The notes under the pieces are model-generated. The model had not been told where the DNA came from. It worked only from the letters and a program-made list of their open reading frames with translations, and did no database searches. A stretch of DNA of 5,313 bases, taken from the NCBI GenBank assembly GCA_964482025.1, contig CAYZVN010000129.1, positions 1 to 5,313 on the forward strand, in the 5' to 3' direction. Of this stretch, positions 1 through 5,313 are shown in pieces (within the stretch, counting starts at the first letter, position 1; each line of letters begins with the position of its first letter). The DNA comes from UBA5868 sp964482025. Its GTDB lineage: Bacteria > Pseudomonadota > Gammaproteobacteria > Pseudomonadales > Cellvibrionaceae. Both the position numbers and the translations under genes were made by a program.

Positions 1-23
1 TTTGCGCGGCGGAAAAATCAACC

Positions 24-725
24 TTACCGGCGCCCAGGTTTGGGCGTGCGCGCCAGAGCCCAGATATGCACTTTCCCTGCTCCTGCTTTTAATAAACAGT
101 CGCTGATCAAGTCCACAGTGGCGCCGGTGGTAATCACGTCATCGATCACCGCCACGGTCTCTCCCGCGAGCTGAGCATTGCAGACAAAGGCGCCGCGCAG
201 GTTGGCGAAGCGGGTTTTGCGATCGAGGGTTTTTTGCGGTCGCACTTTGCCTTGGCGCTTCACCAGCGGCGCTACCGGAATAGCGGTGATTTTGTTGAGC
301 AGGTCGGCCAGGGCGTGGGCTTGATTAAAGCCTCGCCGCAGGCGGGTGAGGGGGTGGCTGGGAACTGGTATCAGCAGGTCTGGCCAGACGGAAGGATCGT
401 AATGCTTATCCAGATCGGCGGCGAGAAACGGCAGCAGCGCACGCGCCCAAATGTGGGGATCGCGCTTTTTAAAACGTAGAACCAGATGGTCTACCGGATG
501 CTGGTAAAGCAGGGGGCAGACAGTGAGTTGATAGCGTTTGGGCAGCGCCAGGCAATCACCGCAAACGGGCTGGTTCACCGGCAATGGCAGGGCGCAGGTG
601 CGGCAGCAGTGCTCGTTGAGCGGCAGATCGGTGCGGCAGGCCCGACAGATAAGATGGTCTGCGCGGGCACCGCACAGGGCGCAAAGATGGGGCAGAAAGT
701 GATAGAGGTAGCGAGAAAGATCCAT
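24..725 (-). CDS. comF: ComF family protein (zinc-ribbon phosphoribosyltransferase-like)
   Basis: This 233-residue protein belongs to the ComF/GntX family, whose members support uptake and processing of single-stranded DNA in naturally competent bacteria; its exact biochemical activity is unsettled. The N-terminus is a cysteine-rich zinc ribbon with CxxC pairs at residues 15/18, 27/30, 41/44 and 55/58. The C-terminal half is a type I phosphoribosyltransferase fold: a VPxHxxRxxxRGFNQA motif lies at 121-136 and the PRPP-binding loop VAVIDDVITTGAT at 191-203. Length is typical of the family. The ATG at 725 is the only ATG in frame before an upstream stop and leaves a normal lead of about 14 residues before the first cysteine pair, but its Shine-Dalgarno is weak. 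It diverges from bioB. No convincing minus-strand promoter is visible between the genes. Family assignment is firm; a role in transformation here is inferred. Confidence 0.93.
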   Translation of the reverse strand: MDLSRYLYHFLPHLCALCGARADHLICRACRTDLPLNEHCCRTCALPLPVNQPVCGDCLALPKRYQLTVCPLLYQHPVDHLVLRFKKRDPHIWARALLPFLAADLDKHYDPSVWPDLLIPVPSHPLTRLRRGFNQAHALADLLNKITAIPVAPLVKRQGKVRPQKTLDRKTRFANLRGAFVCNAQLAGETVAVIDDVITTGATVDLISDCLLKAGAGKVHIWALARTPKPGRR

Positions 726-758
726 ATGTAAACCAGAAAGTCCATTTCAAGTTGACAG
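726..758. promoter_or_regulatory. Candidate BirA operator for the biotin operon
   Basis: The left half ATGTAAACC (726-734) matches 8 of 9 positions of the proteobacterial BirA half-site TTGTAAACC. After a 15-bp spacer, the right half AGTTGACAG (750-758) matches 6 of 9 positions of GGTTTACAA. Spacing agrees with known bio operators (about 14-16 bp). The right half contains the -35 box of the bioB promoter, so BirA charged with biotinoyl-AMP should block RNA polymerase directly. The left edge abuts the comF start codon. The match is seen in the sequence; binding is inferred from the family. Confidence 0.78.
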
Positions 759-779
759 CCATCCAATTCCACTTATGAT
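752..779 (+). promoter_or_regulatory. Sigma-70 promoter of the bioB-bioF-bioHC-bioD operon
   Basis: A perfect -35 hexamer TTGACA (752-757) is followed after 16 bp by TATGAT (774-779), one mismatch from the -10 consensus TATAAT. Transcription should start at about 785-788, giving a leader of roughly 45-50 nt before the bioB ATG. The -35 box lies inside the right half of the BirA-like operator, as expected for a repressible biotin promoter. It is the only strong promoter I see in the window, and the tight gene spacing downstream suggests that it drives all four bio genes. Confidence 0.8.
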
Positions 780-787
780 GGCGCGCA

Positions 788-798
788 GATACTGTATC
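788..798. repeat. 11-bp perfect palindrome GATAC-T-GTATC
   Basis: The two 5-bp arms are perfectly complementary around a single central T. The element sits 9-19 bp downstream of the -10 box, at or just after the likely transcription start of the bio operon. It does not resemble the BirA, BioR or BioQ sites I know. It could be a second operator, a small hairpin at the 5' end of the mRNA, or chance. Confidence 0.35.
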
Positions 799-821
799 CG
801 TTTTGACTCATCCCGCCTATC

Positions 822-826
822 AGGAA
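822..826 (+). promoter_or_regulatory. Ribosome binding site that fixes the bioB start
   Basis: AGGAA lies 6 nt before the ATG at 833. This supports that ATG over an in-frame TTG at 803, which would add ten residues not expected at the BioB N-terminus. Confidence 0.75.
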
Positions 827-832
827 CTTCCC

Positions 833-1885
833 ATGTCAGCAGCCCAAGCTGTGCGTCATGATTGGACGCGCGACGAAATCCTCGCCCTTTTCAGTTTGCC
901 TTTCAACGACTTGTTGTTTCAGGCCCACACGGTTCACCGCCAGTTCTTCAATCCCAATGAAGTTCAGGTGAGCACTTTGTGCTCCATCAAAACCGGCGCT
1001 TGCCCCGAGGACTGTGCCTACTGCCCGCAAAGCGCGCGCTATGACACCGGCCTGGAGCGAGAGAAGCTGATGGCGGTGGAGAAGGTGATTGAAGAGGCCC
1101 GCGCTGCCAAAGCCAGCGGGGCTACCCGCTTTTGTATGGGCGCGGCCTGGCGCTCACCGAAAGACAAAGACCTCCCTTACGTCACGTCAATGGTGAAAAG
1201 TGTGAAGGACTTGGGGCTGGAAACCTGCATGACTTTGGGAATGCTGTCGGTTGAGCAGGCTAAGACCTTGGCGGATGCCGGTCTCGATTACTACAACCAC
1301 AACCTGGACACCTCGCCGGAGTATTACGGCGAAATCATCACCACGCGCACTTATCAGGATCGCTTGGAGACCCTCGCTAACGTCCGCGCTGCGGGCATGA
1401 AAGTGTGCTGCGGCGGCATTGTGGGTATGGGTGAAGAAGTGAACGACCGCGCTGGTCTGCTGCAGCAGTTGGCCACTATGGCGGAGCACCCGGAGTCGGT
1501 GCCCATCAATATGCTGGTGCGGGTGGAAGGTACGCCCTTGGCAGATGAGCAGGAGCTGGACGCCTTCGAATTTGTCCGCACCATCGCCGTCGCCCGTATC
1601 CTGATGCCCAAATCCCACGTGCGCCTATCCGCTGGCCGTGAGGAAATGAACGAGCAAACTCAAGCGCTGGCCTTCTTTGCGGGCGCCAATTCGATTTTCT
1701 ACGGCGCCAAGCTGCTCACCACGCCCAACCCGGAAGCCGATAAAGACCGCCAGCTGTTCAACAAATTGGGTATTCAGCCGGAAGCTTACGAGGTTGAGCA
1801 CAGTGATGAGGCGGAAGCCCACGCGCTGCTGGAGCGCGTGAACGCCGCCCAGCAGGACAAGGTTTTCTACAACGCCGCCGGCTGA
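833..1885 (+). CDS. bioB: Biotin synthase BioB (radical SAM)
   Basis: BioB catalyses the last step of biotin synthesis, radical insertion of sulfur into dethiobiotin, in the cytosol. The 350-residue product is close to the usual length (346 in E. coli). The radical-SAM motif CPEDCAYC gives the [4Fe-4S] ligands Cys57, Cys61 and Cys64. The [2Fe-2S] sulfur-donor cluster ligands are Cys101 (in RFCMGAAWR), Cys132 (in ETCMTLG), Cys192 (in VCCGGIVG) and Arg264 (in VRLSAGRE). All are present and offset by four from E. coli numbering. The YNHNLDT motif is also present. The ATG at 833 is chosen because AGGAA precedes it at good spacing; the in-frame TTG at 803 lacks support. It is the first gene of the operon, 38 bp before bioF, and is probably repressed by BirA from the overlapping operator. 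Nothing suggests damage. Confidence 0.98.
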   Translation: MSAAQAVRHDWTRDEILALFSLPFNDLLFQAHTVHRQFFNPNEVQVSTLCSIKTGACPEDCAYCPQSARYDTGLEREKLMAVEKVIEEARAAKASGATRFCMGAAWRSPKDKDLPYVTSMVKSVKDLGLETCMTLGMLSVEQAKTLADAGLDYYNHNLDTSPEYYGEIITTRTYQDRLETLANVRAAGMKVCCGGIVGMGEEVNDRAGLLQQLATMAEHPESVPINMLVRVEGTPLADEQELDAFEFVRTIAVARILMPKSHVRLSAGREEMNEQTQALAFFAGANSIFYGAKLLTTPNPEADKDRQLFNKLGIQPEAYEVEHSDEAEAHALLERVNAAQQDKVFYNAAG

Positions 1886-1886
1886 T

Positions 1887-1909
1887 GCACCGCCGCTGCG
1901 GCGGCGTGC
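1887..1909 (+). other. Stem-loop between bioB and bioF
   Basis: The arms GCAC-c-GCCGC (1887-1896) and GGCGGC-GTGC (1901-1909, sharing the closing pairs) can form nine pairs with one bulged C at 1891. They close on the tetraloop TGCG as C(UGCG)G, a member of the stable UNCG class. The hairpin begins just after the bioB stop and ends 14 nt before the chosen bioF ATG. No T-run follows, so it is not a typical Rho-independent terminator. It may mark an mRNA processing or stability boundary or affect bioF translation. Structure is read from the sequence; function is unknown. Confidence 0.6.
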
Positions 1910-1923
1910 TCTGGTACTGTGAT

Positions 1924-3111
1924 ATGTCACTATCTCTCGAACAGACGCTGCAACAGCGGTTGGCGGAGCGCAGGGCGCTGAACCGCTATCGCGTGCGCCC
2001 GGTGGTGCAGTCGCCGCAGCAGGCGGAAATCCAGGTGGATGGTCGCAAACTCATCGGCTTTTGCAGCAATGACTATCTCGGTCTGGCGAATCACCCCAAG
2101 GTCGTAGAAGCCTTCCAAAAAGCGGCTGAACACTACGGCGTCGGCAGCGGTGCCTCCCACCTGGTCTGCGGCCACTCGCAGGAACATCACCTGCTGGAAG
2201 AAGAGCTCGCCCAGTTCACCGGACGCGCCCGTGCGCTGCTCTTTTCTACCGGTTATATGGCGAATCTGGGGGCGGTGAATGCGTTGATCGGCCGCGCTGA
2301 TGCAGTGTTCGAGGATCGTTTAAATCACGCCTCACTGCTGGATGCCGGCCTGCTTTCGGGCGCACGTTTCCAGCGCTTTCGCCACAACGATATCGAGCAT
2401 TTGCGCCAGCAGCTCGAAACCAGCGACGCTCGCCATAAGATGATCTTGGTGGACGGGGTATTCAGCATGGACGGCGACTTGGCTCCCTTGCCGGACCTCG
2501 CGCGTTTGGCGCAGGAGTTTGATGCCTGGCTGATGGTGGACGACGCCCACGGTATGGGGTGTCTCGGCGCCACAGGTGCGGGTTGTTTGGAGCATTTCGG
2601 TTTGGGCGAAAGTCAGGTGCCGATTTTGATGGGCACTTTGGGCAAAGCCTTTGGTTCCTATGGCGCGTTTGTCGCCGGCAGTGAGGCGTTGATCGAAGCG
2701 CTTATCCAATTTGCCCGGCCCTACATTTACACCACGGCGATTCCGCCGGCCGTGGCCGCCGCGACGCGGGCGGCTTTGCGTTTGGTAGAGGAAGAGGGCG
2801 AGCGGCGGGAACAGTTGCACAAGCTGGTGCAGCGGTTCCGCGCCGGGGCGCAGGCACTCGGCCTTGAGCTGTGGCCGTCTCTGTCCGCGATCCAACCCAT
2901 TATCGTCGGCGATGATGCCCGCGCATTGCGTTTGGCTGAGCAACTGCGCCAGCGCGGCTATTGGGTCAGCGCCATTCGCCCACCTACTGTGCCCGAAGGC
3001 ACCGCGCGGTTGCGGGTGACCTTGTCGGCCGCGCATACCGAGGCTCAGGTGGATGGCCTTCTCGATGCGCTAAAGGACAGTTGGCGAATGGTGGGAGACG
3101 CCGGTGTCTGA
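1924..3111 (+). CDS. bioF: 8-amino-7-oxononanoate (KAPA) synthase BioF
   Basis: BioF is a PLP enzyme of the alpha-oxoamine synthase family (fold type I aminotransferase-like). It condenses pimeloyl-ACP (or pimeloyl-CoA) with L-alanine to give KAPA, CO2 and the free carrier. The 395-residue product is near the family norm (384 in E. coli). Visible motifs include SNDYLGLA (48-55), STGYMAN (108-114), DRLNHASL (131-138), the PLP-ring-contacting VDDAHG (205-210) and the Schiff-base lysine Lys241 in TLGKAFGS. An in-frame ATG at 1885, overlapping the bioB stop, would add 13 residues rich in Arg and Cys. I prefer the ATG at 1924 because the protein then begins like other BioF proteins (MSLSLEQTLQQRLAERR). 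Neither start has a clear Shine-Dalgarno, so translation may depend on bioB. The 3' end overlaps bioHC by 8 bp. Confidence 0.97.
   Translation: MSLSLEQTLQQRLAERRALNRYRVRPVVQSPQQAEIQVDGRKLIGFCSNDYLGLANHPKVVEAFQKAAEHYGVGSGASHLVCGHSQEHHLLEEELAQFTGRARALLFSTGYMANLGAVNALIGRADAVFEDRLNHASLLDAGLLSGARFQRFRHNDIEHLRQQLETSDARHKMILVDGVFSMDGDLAPLPDLARLAQEFDAWLMVDDAHGMGCLGATGAGCLEHFGLGESQVPILMGTLGKAFGSYGAFVAGSEALIEALIQFARPYIYTTAIPPAVAAATRAALRLVEEEGERREQLHKLVQRFRAGAQALGLELWPSLSAIQPIIVGDDARALRLAEQLRQRGYWVSAIRPPTVPEGTARLRVTLSAAHTEAQVDGLLDALKDSWRMVGDAGV
3093..3097 (+). promoter_or_regulatory. Ribosome binding site for bioHC, inside bioF
   Basis: GGGAG lies 6 nt upstream of the GTG at 3104. It supports this GTG as the start of BioHC and implies coupled translation with bioF, whose stop lies only a few bases downstream. 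Confidence 0.65.
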
Positions 3112-4600
3112 ACAGTGGGTTTTTCTACACGGCTGGGGCAGTGACGCCAGCCTCTGGCGGCCTCTCTGCGAGCAGCTGCCCGGTCGTCATCACTTTATTG
3201 AGCTGCCGGGGTTCGGCCGCGCCGGCAATGAGCTGGTGGCACTGGAGGCGTTCCTCGATCAAGTCGCTGCTCAGTTGCCACCATGTTGTGTGCTGGTGGG
3301 CTGGTCCTTAGGGGGCATGCTCGCCACCCAGTTGGCTCACCGCAATTCGCAAAAGGTTAAAGCCTTGATCACCATCGCCTGCAATGCCGTATTTGTCGCC
3401 CGCGACGATTGGCCAGAGGCGATGGAGCCCGCGACCTTCGCCCAGTTTTATCGTGATTTCGAAGCCGACGCCGCTGCGACCTGGACGCGTTTTTGCGCTT
3501 TGCAGGCACTCGGTGACCGCAAACGCAAAGTTGTGGCTCCGTATCTGCGCCAACAGACTCCGCCGCGACCGGAGCAGCAAGCGGTTTGGGCGCAGGGGCT
3601 GTGCTGGCTGGAGCAGCTGGATAATCGCAACGTTCTGGCGCAATCGAGCCTTCCCCAATACCACTTATTCGGCGCGGCGGATGCTTTGGTACCTACGGCA
3701 GCTGCGGACCGTTTGCGCGACCTGTTGCCGCCAGCGGCCGAGGTAGAGGTCCTGCCGCAAACTGCTCATGCACCTCATTTGGCCGAGCCGGAGGTCATTG
3801 CGCAAAAAATCCTAAATTGGCTTGCTCCTCCACTCGATAAGCGCCGTGTGGCGCGCTCGTTTGGTGAGGCGGCCGGAACCTACGACCAGTACGCCCATAT
3901 TCAGCGCCGTGTGGCTCAGGATCTGCGCGAATGGTGCTCGGCCAGTACCGGACCGGTGCTCGACCTCGGCTGTGGTACCGGGTATATGGCCGAGCTGCTG
4001 GCAAAAACCTTTGCTGAGGAGGAGTTGCTGCTGGCCGATCTCGCCCAGCCGATGGTGCAACTCGCCAAGCAAAAACTGCCTGCGGCGAGCGGACTGGTGG
4101 CGGATGCGGAAGCTCTGCCGTTGGGGGAGGCGTCGCTGGGCGGGATAGTCTCAAGTCTTGCTTTCCAGTGGTGCCATGATTTGCGCCGGGTCGCGCGGGA
4201 AGCCTATCGAGTGCTCCAGTCGGGCGGCGAACTGGTGTTTTCCACCCTCGGGCCGGACACTCTGCAAGAGCTGAAAAAGGCCTGGCAAAACATTGACTCC
4301 TACACCCACGTCAACCATTTCCATTCACCGGATGCCGTGCGAGCAGCGCTGGAAGCAGGGGGATTTGCCCAGATCGAATTGCAGCGTTACTCGCTGGTGG
4401 CGCAATACGACGATCTCATGCCGCTGCTGCGCGAACTCAAAGGCATAGGCGCCCACAACATCAACCCCGGCAGCCGCCCCGGCCTTACCGGTGTGCGCCA
4501 GTTGCGCCAGCTGGAAGAGGCCTACCAAGCCTTTCGCGACGCCGATGGCAAGCTGCCCGCGACCTACGACGTCCTTCTGGTGAGAGCCAAAAAGCCATGA
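3104..4600 (+). CDS. bioHC: Bifunctional BioH-BioC fusion: pimeloyl-ACP methyl ester esterase / malonyl-ACP O-methyltransferase
   Basis: This 498-residue protein joins two steps of pimelate synthesis. Residues 1 to about 240 are a BioH alpha/beta hydrolase: oxyanion motif LHGWGSD (8-14), nucleophile Ser68 in GWSLGG, Asp193 in HLFGAADALVP and His222 in TAHAPH complete the triad. Residues from about 245 to 498 are a BioC class I methyltransferase: SAM-binding VLDLGCGTG (285-293), a DAEALPL stretch (334-340), LAFQWCHDL (352-360) and STLGPDTLQELKKAW (380-394), which closely resemble E. coli BioC. The linker is only a few residues. BioC methylates malonyl-ACP at the start of the route and BioH removes the methyl ester after two elongation cycles. 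A GTG start with GGGAG 6 nt upstream fits the BioH N-terminus. It overlaps bioF by 8 bp and bioD by 4 bp. Named BioHC proteins are known in Saccharophagus-like bacteria. Both active sites look intact. Confidence 0.96.
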   Translation: MSEQWVFLHGWGSDASLWRPLCEQLPGRHHFIELPGFGRAGNELVALEAFLDQVAAQLPPCCVLVGWSLGGMLATQLAHRNSQKVKALITIACNAVFVARDDWPEAMEPATFAQFYRDFEADAAATWTRFCALQALGDRKRKVVAPYLRQQTPPRPEQQAVWAQGLCWLEQLDNRNVLAQSSLPQYHLFGAADALVPTAAADRLRDLLPPAAEVEVLPQTAHAPHLAEPEVIAQKILNWLAPPLDKRRVARSFGEAAGTYDQYAHIQRRVAQDLREWCSASTGPVLDLGCGTGYMAELLAKTFAEEELLLADLAQPMVQLAKQKLPAASGLVADAEALPLGEASLGGIVSSLAFQWCHDLRRVAREAYRVLQSGGELVFSTLGPDTLQELKKAWQNIDSYTHVNHFHSPDAVRAALEAGGFAQIELQRYSLVAQYDDLMPLLRELKGIGAHNINPGSRPGLTGVRQLRQLEEAYQAFRDADGKLPATYDVLLVRAKKP

Positions 4601-5280
4601 AAAACACCTACTTTGTCACCGGCACCGACACCGGCGTCGGCAAAACCCTGGTCACGGCGGCGCTCCTGCATCTGGCGGACAAACAAGGTCTCAAAGCTTT
4701 CGGCCTCAAACCGGTGGCGGCGGGTTGCGAATCCACACCTCAAGGCCCGCGCAACGAAGATGCTCTGCTGCTGCAGGCTCATAGCAACGTGCAAATGCCC
4801 TACGAACAAATCAACCCCATCTCCCTGGGCGCCGCTAAAGCACCGCATATCGCGGCGGTGGAAGAGGGCAGGCGGCTGAGTCTGGACCGCTTGGTCGGCC
4901 TGTGTCGCGGTAGTCTGATGCAACCGGCGGATCTGCGTTTAATCGAAGGCGCCGGCGGTTGGCGCGTCCCCCTCAACGACCGGGAAAATCTCAGCGGACT
5001 GGCCATCCAGCTGCAAACCCCCGTTATCCTCGTAATCGGCCTGCGCCTGGGCTGCCTAAACCACGCCCTCCTCACCGCCGAGGCCATCCAGCGCGACGGT
5101 TTAGCGCTAGCCGGGTGGATTGTCAGTGAGGTAGACCCAGACATGGACTCAAAAGCCGAGAACATCGCCACCCTCAAAACACAACTGCCGGCCCCCTGCC
5201 TGGGAGTGATCCCTGCATTGGCGCCAGTAAGCGTGGAAAAGGCGGCGGAGTATCTGAAAATGGACGTGCTTATCGGATAG
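4597..5280 (+). CDS. bioD: Dethiobiotin synthetase BioD
   Basis: BioD uses ATP and CO2 to close the ureido ring of DAPA, forming dethiobiotin, the substrate of BioB. The 227-residue product matches the usual length (225 in E. coli). It belongs to the P-loop NTPase family related to CobB/CobQ and MinD. The Walker A loop GTDTGVGKT lies at 9-17 with Lys16. Lys38 in GLKPVAAG corresponds to the catalytic Lys37 of E. coli. LIEGAGGW (115-122) carries the metal- and substrate-binding Glu117. VIGLRLGCLNHALLT (146-160) is the conserved segment at the dimer interface. The ATG overlaps the bioHC stop as ATGA, so translation is probably coupled; a weak GGTGAGAG lies 10 nt upstream. It is the last gene of the operon in the window, followed after 11 bp by an inverted repeat. 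Confidence 0.97.
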   Translation: MKNTYFVTGTDTGVGKTLVTAALLHLADKQGLKAFGLKPVAAGCESTPQGPRNEDALLLQAHSNVQMPYEQINPISLGAAKAPHIAAVEEGRRLSLDRLVGLCRGSLMQPADLRLIEGAGGWRVPLNDRENLSGLAIQLQTPVILVIGLRLGCLNHALLTAEAIQRDGLALAGWIVSEVDPDMDSKAENIATLKTQLPAPCLGVIPALAPVSVEKAAEYLKMDVLIG

Positions 5281-5291
5281 CACATTCAGCC

Positions 5292-5313
5292 CCTCCCCCT
5301 GGTAAGGGGGAGG
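5292..5313. terminator. Inverted repeat after bioD, possible terminator or dispersed palindrome
   Basis: CCTCCCCCT (5292-5300) and AGGGGGAGG (5305-5313) form a perfect 9-bp stem around the loop GGTA, starting 11 bp after the bioD stop. The right arm ends exactly at the window edge, so the full stem length and any following T-run cannot be seen. Position suits the end of the operon transcript. C-run/G-run palindromes of this look also occur as many dispersed intergenic copies in some gammaproteobacteria, so it may be a repeat-family member rather than a true Rho-independent terminator. Confidence 0.5.

Noticed and set aside
1..23. Possible terminator or gene end downstream of comF
   Set aside because: Only 23 bases are available; no complete hairpin or coding signal is visible.
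803..832. Upstream in-frame TTG start for bioB adding ten residues
   Set aside because: The ATG at 833 has AGGAA 6 nt upstream and gives a protein of normal BioB length; the TTG has no comparable ribosome site.
1187..1618. Minus-strand open frame of 143 codons opposite bioB
   Set aside because: It lies wholly within the conserved bioB frame and its composition (rich in His and Gln) is that of reverse-read codons; no start signals or family resemblance.
1887..1909. Rho-independent terminator after bioB
   Set aside because: The hairpin is stable-looking, but the bases that follow (CTCTGGTACTG) contain no T-run, and the downstream genes belong to the same pathway.
2332..3036. Long minus-strand open frame of 234 codons opposite bioF
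   Set aside because: It is antisense to a clearly conserved BioF reading frame, resembles no family I know, and is the kind of shadow frame expected in GC-rich coding DNA.
2961..3311. Plus-strand open frame of 116 codons spanning the bioF-bioHC junction
   Set aside because: It overlaps two well-supported genes in another frame and shows no recognisable domain.
4564..4923. Minus-strand open frame opposite the bioHC-bioD junction
   Set aside because: Shadow of the conserved BioD reading frame, with no independent support.
24..5280. Mobile element, defence system, CRISPR or RNA gene within the window
   Set aside because: The stretch is almost fully occupied by five conserved housekeeping-type genes with tight spacing; I saw no transposase, integrase, repeat array, or tRNA/rRNA-like sequence.

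Overview
The window carries a compact, intact biotin (vitamin B7) synthesis operon, bioB-bioF-bioHC-bioD, read left to right, with a comF-type gene read divergently at the left end. The gene order matches the bioB-F-H-C-D order of Pseudomonas-like gammaproteobacteria. Here bioH and bioC are joined into a single open frame (BioHC). That fusion is a known annotation class in marine polysaccharide-degrading gammaproteobacteria such as Saccharophagus and Teredinibacter. The fusion, the GC-rich base composition and a BirA-like operator suggest a relative of the Cellvibrionaceae/Cellvibrionales. This placement is inferred from recall of the families, not from a search.

Layout: positions 24-725 (minus) encode a ComF-family phosphoribosyltransferase-like protein with an N-terminal cysteine-rich zinc ribbon. 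Positions 726-832 form the divergent control region. It holds a near-consensus sigma-70 promoter (TTGACA, 16 bp, TATGAT), a BirA-type operator whose right half overlaps the -35 box, an 11-bp palindrome near the expected transcription start, and the bioB ribosome binding site. bioB spans 833-1885. A 38-bp gap with a stable-looking hairpin separates it from bioF (1924-3111). bioHC (3104-4600) overlaps the end of bioF by 8 bp, and bioD (4597-5280) overlaps bioHC by 4 bp (ATGA). A perfect inverted repeat begins 11 bp after bioD and runs to the window edge.

How the genes work together: BioC methylates malonyl-ACP so that it can enter fatty acid elongation. After two elongation rounds BioH removes the methyl group to give pimeloyl-ACP. 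BioF condenses this with alanine to give KAPA (8-amino-7-oxononanoate). BioA, which is not in this window, converts KAPA to DAPA. BioD closes the ureido ring to make dethiobiotin, and BioB inserts sulfur to make biotin. BirA bound to biotinoyl-AMP is the likely repressor of the whole operon.

I see no mobile element, CRISPR array, RNA gene or evident new multi-gene system. The points most worth a second look are the BioH-BioC fusion, the operator/promoter layout shared with comF, and the hairpin between bioB and bioF.
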